Source of the DNA: Candidatus Mediterraneibacter pullistercoris
GTDB taxonomy: Bacteria; Bacillota; Clostridia; Lachnospirales; Lachnospiraceae
DNA: 64,000 bases
Direction of reading: 5' to 3'
Assembly: GCA_019116885.1 (NCBI GenBank)
Contig: DXAU01000019.1
Span: 1-64,000 of the forward strand
The position numbers were made by a program, and so were the translations under genes. Under the pieces are notes generated by a model. That model saw nothing but the letters and a program-made list of their open reading frames with translations, did no database searches and had not been told where the DNA came from. Shown in pieces: positions 34,702 through 43,729 of this stretch (position 1 is the stretch's first letter; each line of letters begins with the position of its first letter).

Positions 34702-35421
34702 CTAAATATTTCTTTTTCCTCTCAGGTGTTCTGCCTGGAGGGCAAAGATATCACGGCAAAGCATGTCTTCTCTGCCTGGCGGCAGAGGGAGAAAGCGGCA
34801 CCCGTACTCATGATACTGCGCTTCGTCCAAAAAGACTTCCCTCCTGCGAATGACCTCTACTGGAAGTTCATGGGAGGATCCGCCCGGGATGATGCGAAGT
34901 GCTGTGACAGTCAGTTTATCTCCCACATTAAACGTTTCCCTGGTTCGGATACAGATGCCGGAGAGACTAATATCCGCTGTCTCACAGGAAACTGCCGCGC
35001 CCACGGAACCGCGGACCTGACATTCTGTCTTTACTGTCAGACGGAAGTTCCCCCGGGTTTCTGAATATTTCCCGACAGACTGAGGGGAAATGTAAATAAA
35101 TTTTCTCCCGATTTCACTGACCCTGCCTTCCAGAACAGTGAGTTCATCCTTCTCATGGTCGATACAGATCAGTTTGGCAAGAGAGTTTTCCTTGACCCCT
35201 TCGGGAATCTCATCTCCACGACGGAGTTCGACGCGAAGCTCGGCTCCGGAAGGACTCGGATCCCCAATCAGGCCGGAGAATAGATAGCTGTTGTCTTCTG
35301 AGAGCATTTCACACGGAGCGTTATGATTTAAGCTTGCAAAAGCTGCGGTTTCCTCTTTAATGTCAGGCGTATCAGGCGTTTCCGGTGTTTCAGATGTGGC
35401 TCTGTAGCTTTCGTCACTCAT
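34702..35421 (-). CDS. PilZ-domain c-di-GMP-binding protein
   Basis: Protein of 239 residues from the chosen start. A polar Glu/Thr/Pro-rich N-terminal tail (about 1-35) is followed by a YcgR-like N-terminal beta domain (about 40-125) and a PilZ domain (about 128-225). The c-di-GMP ligands are RGNFR (RxxxR form) and DISLSG (D/NxSxxG form). YcgR-type proteins slow the flagellar motor when c-di-GMP is high. Start chosen at ATG 35421 with AAAGGAAAG upstream. It overlaps the end of the GGDEF-EAL gene by 8 bases, so the two are translationally coupled. The location between che and flagellar genes supports a motility-brake role. Confidence 0.9.
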   Translation of the reverse strand: MSDESYRATSETPETPDTPDIKEETAAFASLNHNAPCEMLSEDNSYLFSGLIGDPSPSGAELRVELRRGDEIPEGVKENSLAKLICIDHEKDELTVLEGRVSEIGRKFIYISPQSVGKYSETRGNFRLTVKTECQVRGSVGAAVSCETADISLSGICIRTRETFNVGDKLTVTALRIIPGGSSHELPVEVIRRREVFLDEAQYHEYGCRFLPLPPGREDMLCRDIFALQAEHLRGKRNI

Positions 35422-38400
35422 TTTCTTTCCTTTCCGCCGCCTGTACGCCGGCATCCGTCTCATCCCAGAGCAGCGTCAGCAGGTCTTCCACCTCAAGCGG
35501 CCTGTAAAAATAAAATCCCTGTATAAAGTCACACTGAGTCTGACATATAATATCCAGTTCTTTTTTGGTTTCTACCCCTTCGACACATACTTTTTTGCCG
35601 AACTTATGGCAGGCGTATATGATACTGTTGATAAAGTTCGTTTTCTCCTCGGAAGAAGTAATCTCCTTGGTCAGCGATCTGTCAAGTTTGATAAGATCAG
35701 CCGGGTACTGGAGGAGAAGCTGCAGGCTGGAATATGCGCTGCCGAAATCGTCAAGTGCGAAGTTAAGTCCCAGTTTCCGGCATTCCCGTATGAAGTACTC
35801 AAGCCGCTTCGGCATTTCATTAAAATGTGTCTCTGTAAGTTCAACCATGAGATTCTCTCCACTAATATTGTGTGCAGCAAGAGCCTGCCGGATAAAGGGG
35901 AGGAAATGCTTGTCACTGATCTGGTAGTAACTTACGTTGAACGACAGTTTAAAGCCCGGTATGAGCTTTATGATCTTCTGGCTTAATGCCACCGTTTCTG
36001 AAACAACCCACTTTCCAACTGGTATGATGAGACCGCTGTTCTCCAGAAGAGGGATAAACTTCATCGGTGGGACATCCTTGCCCTTGTAACTCCAGCGGAG
36101 AAGAACTTCTCCCCCGTAAATATCTCCGCTCTGTGCTGTAACCTGAGGCTGAACGACAATTCGGAAGTTCTCAAATCGGTTGCGGATGCATCGGTTTAGC
36201 TCAAGGTATAGTTCCTCATCACTCTGAAATTTATCCTTCATATCGTGGGAGAACTTCACGTACAGCGCTTCCGGTGTATTTTTTGCCGAGTGCATTGCGA
36301 TCTCGGCGTTTCTGATAAGTTCCTCCGGATCTGTCCCGTCCTCCGGGGTGAAGAGAATTCCGCTGGAACAGGGATATATGACAGATATGTGGTTCTTTAC
36401 GTATACTTTGGTGACGGTCTGCCGGATCAGCCGAACCAGTCTGCCTGGATCTGCATCATGTGCCGCAAGCAGTATGAAGCTGATATCGCTCATCTTGATG
36501 ATTCTTATTCCGTTGTCGACTTTCCGTCTGATACTGCTGATAATCTCCCATATAATGATATCCCCTTTTCCATTCCCCATAAGCTGGTTGAGGGCGAAAT
36601 AATTATTCAGGGAAGTGCATATGAGCACCGCCTTTCCCGAGCCGTCTACCTCGCTGATAAATTCTTTGTAGATCCGGGAGAAATACTGCTTAAGCGGAAG
36701 CGGCGGCGTGCCAGGCACATTGTCTATGGGTCTTAGGCTTCCGGATATGAAGAGAGGTGTAGTCTTGTCCTCGTTCCATTTCAAGAGCACATCGCAGGTT
36801 ACCCATGTCTGCTGGCCCTTGTCATTGTAAATGCGGTACTGTACACTCTGCCACGTCTTTTTCTCTGCCAGCATGGCTTTGCGGATTTCAATATGGGTTT
36901 GCCGGTCTTCTTCCACGATCCTCTGCTCCAGATAATTCATATAGTCATATACAAGATTATCCGGAAAATTGAGGTATTTTTTTAGGTCATCGGAGATATA
37001 GTAAACATTTTTTGTTACGTCTCCGCAGTAGAAATATACGGAAGTACTCATCGATGCGATGGACTCGAAAAAAGTATCCGTATCAAAATAATAGTCTCTT
37101 AGATATTTCAGGAAAGGATGGAGCGCCCGGCTTCTTATCCGGTTTGCTGTGGTAGAAAGCGCTCCTGTACGCGTGCTATTCGAGAGACTCTGCAAAATAT
37201 AGAAGCGCTCTTTTTCCTCGTGCATATCCGTATCCGCAGCTTTCAAAAGGCCGGTGAAGTCCTGTGAGGCATCTTCTGTCCATACAGCGCCGGTCGAAAG
37301 CTGACAGTTATTTTCCATTGCCATGCGTCTGAAAAGCTGAACCTGTATGTCGAACATCTCTTGCTGAGCGCACCGGTACAGGACGAAAAACTCGTCTCCG
37401 CCCATCCGGTAGACGCTGTCCTCTGGAAAGACACTAATAAGAGTTTCATATACGCGGCAGATCGCCTTGTCACCGCCATGGTGGCCGTGCAGTTCATTAA
37501 TGCTTTTCAGACCGTTAATATCACACAGCAGAAAGCCGGCAGAAAAAGCCAGATCGCCGTTTTCAGTCAGATCGTTCAGTGCATGACGGTTAAGCGCGCC
37601 GGTAAGCTGGTCGTGATAACTGAGATGTTTTAAATGTTTTACGAGCTTGTGACGCTCCAGCGAGGGAACGATAGAATAGGAAAGTTGACGGCCGATCTTG
37701 GCCACTTCTTCCAGAGTGCCTGCGGCAGGATCGTCGATGCGGAAAAATCCGCGCAGTCTGTTTTGGCGTATGAGAGGAATCAGTATAATGACCTGGCTGC
37801 CGTCGATGTCGAGATCTTCGCCGTCATCTGTCTTCGTATCCCTGAGCATGCTGGTATCACGGATAATGATTGGATCGCTGGTCTTAAGATGGCTGAACCA
37901 GTTCTTCAGATGAGAAGAGCGGCTCATCTGGACAGACTCGTTTTCTTTCGTGCAGCCTTCTGAAGACCAGGCGAAAGCATGGGTGAACGTCTCGTTCTCT
38001 GTCAGTTCATACACGTCGAGACGACGGCAGCGGAATTTTTCTCCGGTGACGGAGAGCATGCGGCGGAGTCCGTCCGCAGAAGTCTCACCGGAATTCAGAG
38101 CAGTAAGGCAGTCATTGATCGTAGTATCATAATGGAAGAAACTTCCGGACATTTCCTTGCTGCGGTCCAGGCGGATTGCGATCTCCATCCGATAGTCTTT
38201 TCCTTCCCATGAGATTAATGTGTCTTTGAGGAGAAGAGACTGGTCTAAAATCGGGTTGCGATAGCTCCATTCCAGGAAACAGCCGGATTTTAGCTTGGGA
38301 TTGGTGCAGAATGGGCATGGGGATGGAAGGCCCTGGAGTACATGGTGGCACTTCTTACCATAATAATCCTCTTTTGTCTTGAGGGAAAAAATCTCCATCG

Positions 38401-38494
38401 CGCATCTGTTCATATAGACCAGGGAATAGTTCTCCGGATCTGCAACATAGATTGGTTCATTCAGATCTTCCAGATAGAGCCAGGGTGCTTTCAT
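35414..38494 (-). CDS. PAS/GAF-GGDEF-EAL c-di-GMP turnover protein
   Basis: Large soluble signalling protein of 1026 residues. Apparent order: PAS (about 10-110, with a Cys cluster CPFC), GAF-like (about 120-290), GGDEF with intact RMGGDEF (about 295-430), PAS-like (about 480-600), a degenerate GGDEF in which the loop reads KMSDIS (about 610-760), and EAL (about 775-1015). The EAL domain keeps the key residues: EVLLRW, ELTETHFN, DDFGS, KLDRSL, EGVET and the final QGF. A working phosphodiesterase is therefore likely. The first GGDEF lacks an RxxD inhibitory site. GGAGG is 9 bases before the ATG. First gene of the c-di-GMP cluster, downstream of the chemoreceptor gene. Confidence 0.9.
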   Translation of the reverse strand: MKAPWLYLEDLNEPIYVADPENYSLVYMNRCAMEIFSLKTKEDYYGKKCHHVLQGLPSPCPFCTNPKLKSGCFLEWSYRNPILDQSLLLKDTLISWEGKDYRMEIAIRLDRSKEMSGSFFHYDTTINDCLTALNSGETSADGLRRMLSVTGEKFRCRRLDVYELTENETFTHAFAWSSEGCTKENESVQMSRSSHLKNWFSHLKTSDPIIIRDTSMLRDTKTDDGEDLDIDGSQVIILIPLIRQNRLRGFFRIDDPAAGTLEEVAKIGRQLSYSIVPSLERHKLVKHLKHLSYHDQLTGALNRHALNDLTENGDLAFSAGFLLCDINGLKSINELHGHHGGDKAICRVYETLISVFPEDSVYRMGGDEFFVLYRCAQQEMFDIQVQLFRRMAMENNCQLSTGAVWTEDASQDFTGLLKAADTDMHEEKERFYILQSLSNSTRTGALSTTANRIRSRALHPFLKYLRDYYFDTDTFFESIASMSTSVYFYCGDVTKNVYYISDDLKKYLNFPDNLVYDYMNYLEQRIVEEDRQTHIEIRKAMLAEKKTWQSVQYRIYNDKGQQTWVTCDVLLKWNEDKTTPLFISGSLRPIDNVPGTPPLPLKQYFSRIYKEFISEVDGSGKAVLICTSLNNYFALNQLMGNGKGDIIIWEIISSIRRKVDNGIRIIKMSDISFILLAAHDADPGRLVRLIRQTVTKVYVKNHISVIYPCSSGILFTPEDGTDPEELIRNAEIAMHSAKNTPEALYVKFSHDMKDKFQSDEELYLELNRCIRNRFENFRIVVQPQVTAQSGDIYGGEVLLRWSYKGKDVPPMKFIPLLENSGLIIPVGKWVVSETVALSQKIIKLIPGFKLSFNVSYYQISDKHFLPFIRQALAAHNISGENLMVELTETHFNEMPKRLEYFIRECRKLGLNFALDDFGSAYSSLQLLLQYPADLIKLDRSLTKEITSSEEKTNFINSIIYACHKFGKKVCVEGVETKKELDIICQTQCDFIQGFYFYRPLEVEDLLTLLWDETDAGVQAAERKENE

Positions 38495-38548
38495 TACAAG
38501 TGTCCTCCATAATACCCGATATTTCTGACGTTCAGGGATCCTGTTATA

Positions 38549-38591
38549 ACAAAGTCAGCGCAGGAAGTGAATCATCCTGTGCTGACTTTGT
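38549..38591 (-). terminator. Hairpin between MCP and GGDEF-EAL genes
   Basis: A 17-bp stem (38549-38565 with 38575-38591, one G-U pair) has a 9-base loop. On the minus strand it is followed by TTATAA and not by a long U-run. It probably ends or attenuates the MCP transcript before the c-di-GMP genes. Confidence 0.65.
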
Positions 38592-38616
38592 CCGTCGTAA
38601 AAATTGTATCGTAGAA

Positions 38617-40029
38617 TCAGTATTTTTCATTGCTGCCTGTAAAAGTGTTAGCTGCAGGCGCCGCAGTCCTGCGCGGTGCTGCAGGTGCTTCCGATTTATC
38701 AGCCTTGGATACAGCGCGGGGGCCAGGCGCGGACGAGGAAGCGATATCCATACGCAGCTTATCTGTTTCAGCTTCGCTGCGGAATTTAAATCCGGATAAT
38801 ATCTGATTGAGCAGGTCAGCCTGACCGGATAACTCTTCGCTTGCAGCAGCGCTTTCCTGTGCTGTAGCTGAGTTGGTCTGCACCACGCTGGAGATCTGGT
38901 CGATCCCTGTTGTGATCTGAGAGATCGCGTCTGCCTGGGACTTGGAAGTGTTGGAGATCGAGCTGATCTGATCTACCATAAGCTGTGCATTGGCCACGAC
39001 TTTGTTCATGGATTCTGCTGTCTCATCTGCGATTCGGATACCCTTCTCCACAGCGGAGATCGCATTTTGGATCATAGCAGTTGTATCTTTTGCAGCGTCC
39101 TGGCTCTTTCCGGCCAGATTGCGGACTTCTTCAGCGACGACTGCAAAACCTTTGCCTGCTGTGCCGGCGCGTGCCGCCTCGACAGCCGCGTTAAGGGAGA
39201 GGATATTCGTCTGGAAAGCGATATCGTCAATTGTCTTGATAATCTTCAGAATCTGGTCAGAGGCTTCTTTGATCTCTGCCATAGCGTTTGTCATCTCACT
39301 CATATGCAGATTGCTTTCCATCATGTCATTTCCTACGCTGTTGGCCAGGTTGCTGGCGCTTTCTGCGTTACGGGCTGACTCTGTGACCTGTGTGGAGATA
39401 TCGTTAATCGTCGCCGCAAGTTCTTCCACGGAGCTCGCCTGCTCTGTAGCGCCCTGGGAGAGAGCCTGTGCTCCGGTAGATACCTGATCAGCGCTTGAAT
39501 CCACAAGCCCGGACGATTGATGAATCTGATAAAGGCTTTTATTAAGACGGAAACAGATTGCCTGCATGGACTTGAGTAACGGGGCGAATCCCATTACATA
39601 GAGTTCCCTGCATTCTGAGACAGGCGTAAAATCCCCTTCGCTCATGGCGTTCAGGATACGGGTCTCATCAGCGATAATGCGGCTGAGCGTATCTTTAAGC
39701 TTCCGGGTGCTGCCAAGCAGCATGCCGATTTCATCATCGCTCTGATACTCCGGGAGAGGGCTGTCCAGGTCGCCGTCCGCAAGGGAGTGGAGCCGCTGGG
39801 CACATTCCCCTAAGGGAGCGAAAAGCTTTGCTCTCGTCAGATGGAAGAATATGGGCGGAAGTATGAGCGCTACCGCCAGAAGCAGAATCTCTACTATAGT
39901 AAGAACAGAAAAAGTGCCTCCACTGCCCAAACTAGCTATGATACCGATGACCGCAGCGGCGCAGGCTGCCAGAGTAAGAATAATGCAGGCCAGGCGGAGC
40001 CGCCATTTTAATGCTGTGTGTCGAAACAC
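38617..40029 (-). CDS. Methyl-accepting chemotaxis protein with minimal external domain
   Basis: Chemoreceptor of 470 residues. Two transmembrane helices lie at about 12-34 and 41-63 with only a few residues between them, so there is essentially no extracellular ligand domain. A HAMP region (about 65-115) and linker lead to the MCP signalling domain. The hairpin tip is intact ([18 protein letters not shown]), with [14 protein letters not shown] next to it. I prefer GTG 40029 as start because AAAGGAG is 8 bases upstream; the in-frame ATG (40047) overlaps that site and has none of its own. Upstream lie two sigma-28-like -10 boxes. It may sense membrane state or a cytoplasmic or redox signal. 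Confidence 0.9.
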   Translation of the reverse strand: MFRHTALKWRLRLACIILTLAACAAAVIGIIASLGSGGTFSVLTIVEILLLAVALILPPIFFHLTRAKLFAPLGECAQRLHSLADGDLDSPLPEYQSDDEIGMLLGSTRKLKDTLSRIIADETRILNAMSEGDFTPVSECRELYVMGFAPLLKSMQAICFRLNKSLYQIHQSSGLVDSSADQVSTGAQALSQGATEQASSVEELAATINDISTQVTESARNAESASNLANSVGNDMMESNLHMSEMTNAMAEIKEASDQILKIIKTIDDIAFQTNILSLNAAVEAARAGTAGKGFAVVAEEVRNLAGKSQDAAKDTTAMIQNAISAVEKGIRIADETAESMNKVVANAQLMVDQISSISNTSKSQADAISQITTGIDQISSVVQTNSATAQESAAASEELSGQADLLNQILSGFKFRSEAETDKLRMDIASSSAPGPRAVSKADKSEAPAAPRRTAAPAANTFTGSNEKY

Positions 40030-40104
40030 TTCAAACACTCCTTTCATATGTACGATTGTGATTATCGTATCAAAGACGGATAGGAAAATACATCTCGATA
40101 CTTA

Positions 40105-40151
40105 TTATATATCGACATAAATTGTAAAAAATAAATTATATATCGGCATAA
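40105..40151 (-). promoter_or_regulatory. 31-bp tandem repeat with sigma-28-like -10 boxes
   Basis: A 16-base sequence occurs at 40105-40120 and 40136-40151 (one mismatch). On the minus strand the two copies read GTCGATAT (40109-40116) and GCCGATAT (40140-40147); GCCGATAT is the Bacillus sigma-D -10 consensus. The matching -35 TAAA is poor at both (TTTA and TTCA with 15-base spacing). It could drive the MCP gene, a typical class of sigma-28 target. A repeat bound by a regulator of the divergent flagellar operon is an alternative. Confidence 0.45.
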
Positions 40152-40209
40152 AATTGAAAAAATGAATGCTAAAACTGTGTAAAAAAGTGTAAAAAAATGC
40201 AGCAAAAAC

Positions 40210-40238
40210 TTGACCACAGGTCGGGGAGGGGGTATAAT
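40210..40238 (+). promoter_or_regulatory. Sigma-A promoter of the flagellar operon
   Basis: TTGACC (40210-40215) and a perfect TATAAT (40233-40238) are separated by 17 bases, giving a leader of about 45 bases before flgB. No other promoter of this quality was noticed further down the operon. Confidence 0.85.
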
Positions 40239-40288
40239 ATCCAAATAAGTCGAAAAATGTAAAAAAACATAGAAAGGACGTCGGTACT

Positions 40289-40681
40289 ATGGCTTTACAG
40301 GGAATATATGGAAATTCCATTTCCATGGCGGGGAAAGCGCTTGATTTTCTGTGGACGAAAGAGTCTGTCATATCGAACAATCTGGCGAATGTGGAAACGC
40401 CGGAGTATAAATCACAGTATGTAACATTTGAAGAAGAATTTCAGAACAGACTTCAGGCGGCCTCCCAGAGCGGCAGTGCCCAGAACGTCCAGGCTGCTAT
40501 CGAGGGGAGTACATACCGCATCCATACTTCATACGGAGAGACTGCGAGAGCAGATGGAAACAATGTCAACGCGGACGTGGAACTGATGGAGCTTACGAGG
40601 ACATCACTCCAGTACCAGTACCTTTTGAGGAGCATCAGCAGTGACATCACCCGTTTGACCACAGCGATAACCGGTCAGTGA
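40289..40681 (+). CDS. flgB: Flagellar basal-body rod protein FlgB
   Basis: Proximal rod subunit, 130 residues. The rod-family N-terminal motif SNNLANVETPEYK and a C-terminal coiled-coil segment (ELMELTRTSLQYQYLLRSIS) are present. Secreted by the flagellar export gate without a cleaved signal. First gene of the long flagellar operon, with AAAGGA about 10 bases before the ATG. The next gene is fliE, although flgC is usual here. An inverted repeat (CCGGTCA/TGACCGG, 40671-40685) spans its stop codon. Confidence 0.95.
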   Translation: MALQGIYGNSISMAGKALDFLWTKESVISNNLANVETPEYKSQYVTFEEEFQNRLQAASQSGSAQNVQAAIEGSTYRIHTSYGETARADGNNVNADVELMELTRTSLQYQYLLRSISSDITRLTTAITGQ

Positions 40682-40685
40682 CCGG
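40671..40685. repeat. Small inverted repeat over the flgB stop
   Basis: CCGGTCA-G-TGACCGG is a perfect 7-bp palindrome with a 1-base centre that contains the flgB stop codon. It lies at the head of the 90-base flgB-fliE gap, where flgC would normally be. With a 1-base loop it cannot fold as a simple RNA hairpin without opening some pairs, so a DNA site is possible. Confidence 0.4.
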
Positions 40686-40771
40686 CGGCATGACGCATGC
40701 TTTACAGCAGATGCTGTGCGATATGAGAATGAGTCCTGACAGGGCCAGAACAGAAAGGAAGACGGTATATC

Positions 40772-41083
40772 ATGGAAACGAGTTTTATAACACCGATTAA
40801 TTTATGGGGATCAATAGAAGGATTAAGAGAAAGTAATTCGACGTCAGAAAGCCAGACGAGCGGATCAATGTTTCGCGGGATTTTTGAGAATGCGATACAG
40901 GATGTAAGGGATACGGAAAGCAACCTGCAGACACAGCAGTATCTGCTCGCTACAGGCCAGATAGACGATCCCCACACGGTACAGATCGCTGCATCGGAAG
41001 CACAACTCTCGACCAGTATGCTGGTACAGCTGCGTAACAGAGCGTACGAAGCTTATAATGAGCTGATGAATATCGGCATGTAA
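40772..41083 (+). CDS. fliE: Flagellar hook-basal body protein FliE
   Basis: Small export-gate/rod junction protein, 103 residues. The C-terminal half holds the family pattern (ATGQIDDPHTVQIAASEAQLS, then a helix ending YNELMNIGM). It connects the MS ring to the rod. AAGGAAG precedes the ATG. It lies between flgB and fliF. Confidence 0.94.
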   Translation: METSFITPINLWGSIEGLRESNSTSESQTSGSMFRGIFENAIQDVRDTESNLQTQQYLLATGQIDDPHTVQIAASEAQLSTSMLVQLRNRAYEAYNELMNIGM

Positions 41084-41106
41084 AATGAGGGAGAGGGAAC
41101 CGCGGT

Positions 41107-42726
41107 ATGAAACTGGATGTAAAAAAGAAATTAGCAGAATTAAAGCAATTTGTAAATGGTCTTGATAAGAAGATCAAGATCATTTCCATTATAGTAGCGG
41201 TACTTATCATTGCCGGAGCAATCATTGCAGCATTGCTCCTGAATCGCAAAGAATATGTACCGCTTTTTTCCGAGCTTTCCACAGAGGAAGCAACTGAGAT
41301 TGTATCAAAACTCCAGGAGGACGGAGTTGATTACAGGTATCAGGGCGACGGTACGATCCTGGTTGAGCAGTCGCAGGCAGACAGCACAAGAGCCAGCCTG
41401 GTATACGAAGGATATCCAAGCAGCGGATTTACCTATGATATCTTTACAGAAAATGCGGGCGGCATGGCTACGGATTCGGAACAGCAGACTTACAAACTGT
41501 ATGAACTGCAGAACCGCATTGGAGCGACGATCGGCCTGTTTGACGGCGTAAGGGACGCTAAGGTTACAATCGCGCTTGGAGAAGAACAGCGGTACGTGCT
41601 CGAGGATACCAGCGAGACGGGGGCAAACGCCGCCAGCGCATCTGTCGTCGTGACACTGGAGAGCGGCGCTGAGCTGAACAGCCGCCAAGCGGAAGCGATC
41701 CAGCGCCTGGTCGCACGGAGCGTGCCGGACATGCAGATGGAAAACGTTTCCGTGTTTGATCAGAACGGCATTGAGCTGTCCGCTGACGCGGATAGCCAGA
41801 ATGCAGGCACGACAGAAGCGGAGCTGTCGAGAATCATAGAACAGAAGATCGAACAGAGCGTGGTAAATGTTCTTACGCCATTTTACGGGGACGGAAATGT
41901 CAGAGTATCTGCCAACGGCAGCGTCAACATGGACCGGATCATCCGTGAGACGACGACATATACCACGCCTGAGAAGATCGATGAGAATGATAAGACCGGC
42001 ATTATATCAAATGAGTCTGGCTCCACAACGGAGAGCACCGGGGACAATGGAGCTGCAGGCGTTGCCGGGACGGAGCAGAACGCGGACATCACCGAGTACA
42101 ACCAGCAGGACGGAACCGGGACTTCTACATACAACAGCGAGACATATGACAGGGATTACCTGGTGAATCAGGTGAAAGAGCAGACAGAGATTGACCCGGG
42201 CGTTATGGATGACCTCACCGTGTCCGTGTCGATCAATGGAGAGGATTATGGCAGCCTGAACGCGAACCAGGTTCGCGATCTTGTGGCAAATGCCACCGGA
42301 ATCACCCTGGATGAAGCACCGCAGAAGATTACGACTGTAGCGGCTCCGTTCTATACAGATGAAGAGCCGGCGTCCGCAGCAGCGACGACATTTGCGACGA
42401 TTATGCGCGATTACGGAATTTTCCTGGCGATCATAGCCGGAGTGCTGCTTCTCCTGCTCGTACTTTTCCTGGTCATCCGCCATAAGATAAAGAAACGCCG
42501 TCAGCGCAAAGAAGCGCTGCTCGCAGCAGAGACAGAGACGGTCGATCTGGGAGAGCAGATCGAAGAGAAAGAGAATGAGATCGACATTCTGAATATGAAG
42601 AACGGAAGAGGCAGAGAACTCAGAGAGAGCATCCGTGACTTTGCGGAGAATAATCCGGAGATCTCGGCACAGATGCTGCGGTCATGGTTAAATGGAGGGG
42701 ATAACGATGGCACAGTCAGAAACTAA
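41107..42726 (+). CDS. fliF: Flagellar MS-ring protein FliF
   Basis: MS-ring subunit, 539 residues. Two transmembrane helices (about 24-46 and 438-460) flank a large external ring-building region. EYVPLFSELSTEEATEIV and the VTIALGEEQRYV beta motifs lie in the first part. A Gly/Thr/Glu-rich insert lies near 290-345. The cytoplasmic C-terminal tail (SIRDFAENNPEISAQMLRSWL) is the FliG-binding segment. It overlaps the start of fliG by 20 bases. Confidence 0.96.
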   Translation: MKLDVKKKLAELKQFVNGLDKKIKIISIIVAVLIIAGAIIAALLLNRKEYVPLFSELSTEEATEIVSKLQEDGVDYRYQGDGTILVEQSQADSTRASLVYEGYPSSGFTYDIFTENAGGMATDSEQQTYKLYELQNRIGATIGLFDGVRDAKVTIALGEEQRYVLEDTSETGANAASASVVVTLESGAELNSRQAEAIQRLVARSVPDMQMENVSVFDQNGIELSADADSQNAGTTEAELSRIIEQKIEQSVVNVLTPFYGDGNVRVSANGSVNMDRIIRETTTYTTPEKIDENDKTGIISNESGSTTESTGDNGAAGVAGTEQNADITEYNQQDGTGTSTYNSETYDRDYLVNQVKEQTEIDPGVMDDLTVSVSINGEDYGSLNANQVRDLVANATGITLDEAPQKITTVAAPFYTDEEPASAAATTFATIMRDYGIFLAIIAGVLLLLLVLFLVIRHKIKKRRQRKEALLAAETETVDLGEQIEEKENEIDILNMKNGRGRELRESIRDFAENNPEISAQMLRSWLNGGDNDGTVRN

Positions 42727-43729
42727 CGCTAGAAAGCTGACGTCCGAAGAACGGGCCGCGACCGTGGTCGTTGCGCTCGGGGCGGATAAGGCTTCAAAAG
42801 TCTATAAATATTTAAATCCCGAAGAAGTCGAGAAGCTGACCCTTGAAGTGGCAAAACTGGGACATGTGGCGGCGGAGACGACAGAGCAGGTTTTGGATGA
42901 TTTTTACAAGACATGCCTGACGCGGAAAGTCGTCACAGACGGCGGTATGGAATACGCGCGGACAGTTCTGGAGAAAGCCTATGGAGAGAGCACAGCCAGA
43001 GAACTGCTCCAGAAAGTGGCGAAATATCTGAAGAACCGCTCTTTTGAGTTCCTTCAAAAGATGGACAGCAAGAACTTGTTCGCAGTCCTGCAGTATGAGC
43101 GCCCGCAGACCATTGCAACGGTGCTCTCTTATGCAGACGCGGCTCAGGCGGCGGAAGTTATAACAGAGCTGCCGGAGGAGAAGAGGATCAAAGTGGTAGA
43201 GTCAATCGCCAAGATGGAGAGCGCTTCTCCAGAAGCGATTAAGATCGTCGAGAAACAGCTCAGAGAGAAATTCAACAGCATCCTCACAACAGACTTCACA
43301 ACGATCGGCGGCGTAGATTACATAGCAGACGTTATGAACAACATGGACCGGTCCAACGAGAAGTTCATCTTCGACGAGATGAACAAGACAGAGCCGGAAC
43401 TGGCGGATACGATCCGCAAGAGGATGTTCGTGTTCGAGGATATCGCTACGATGGACAACCGTTCGATCCAGCGTTTCATAAGAGAGTGCGATATGAAAGA
43501 TATCGTGTACGCTCTCAAGGGCGCGGACGAGAGCACAGCTTCGCTGTTCTACGCGAACATGTCAAGCCGTATGGCGGATACGATCCGCTCCGATCTCGAG
43601 ATCACTGTCAATGTCCGGCTGCGTGACGTCGAGGAGGCTCAGCAGCGCATTGTAAATATCATCCGGAGACTGGATGAGGAAGGCGAGCTGGTCATCAGCA
43701 AAGGAGGAAAGGATGAGATCATTGTCTAA
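42707..43729 (+). CDS. fliG: Flagellar motor switch protein FliG
   Basis: Switch and torque protein, 340 residues. N-terminal MS-ring binding domain (LTSEERAATVVVALGADKAS), middle domain with the EHPQ-equivalent region (LQYERPQTIATVL) and C-terminal torque helix with charged residues (SNEKFIFDEM, MFVFEDIATMDNRSIQ). Start chosen at ATG 42707, with GGAGGGG upstream; an in-frame ATG at 42692 overlaps that site. It overlaps fliF and fliH, so synthesis of the three is coupled. Confidence 0.96.
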   Translation: MAQSETNARKLTSEERAATVVVALGADKASKVYKYLNPEEVEKLTLEVAKLGHVAAETTEQVLDDFYKTCLTRKVVTDGGMEYARTVLEKAYGESTARELLQKVAKYLKNRSFEFLQKMDSKNLFAVLQYERPQTIATVLSYADAAQAAEVITELPEEKRIKVVESIAKMESASPEAIKIVEKQLREKFNSILTTDFTTIGGVDYIADVMNNMDRSNEKFIFDEMNKTEPELADTIRKRMFVFEDIATMDNRSIQRFIRECDMKDIVYALKGADESTASLFYANMSSRMADTIRSDLEITVNVRLRDVEEAQQRIVNIIRRLDEEGELVISKGGKDEIIV

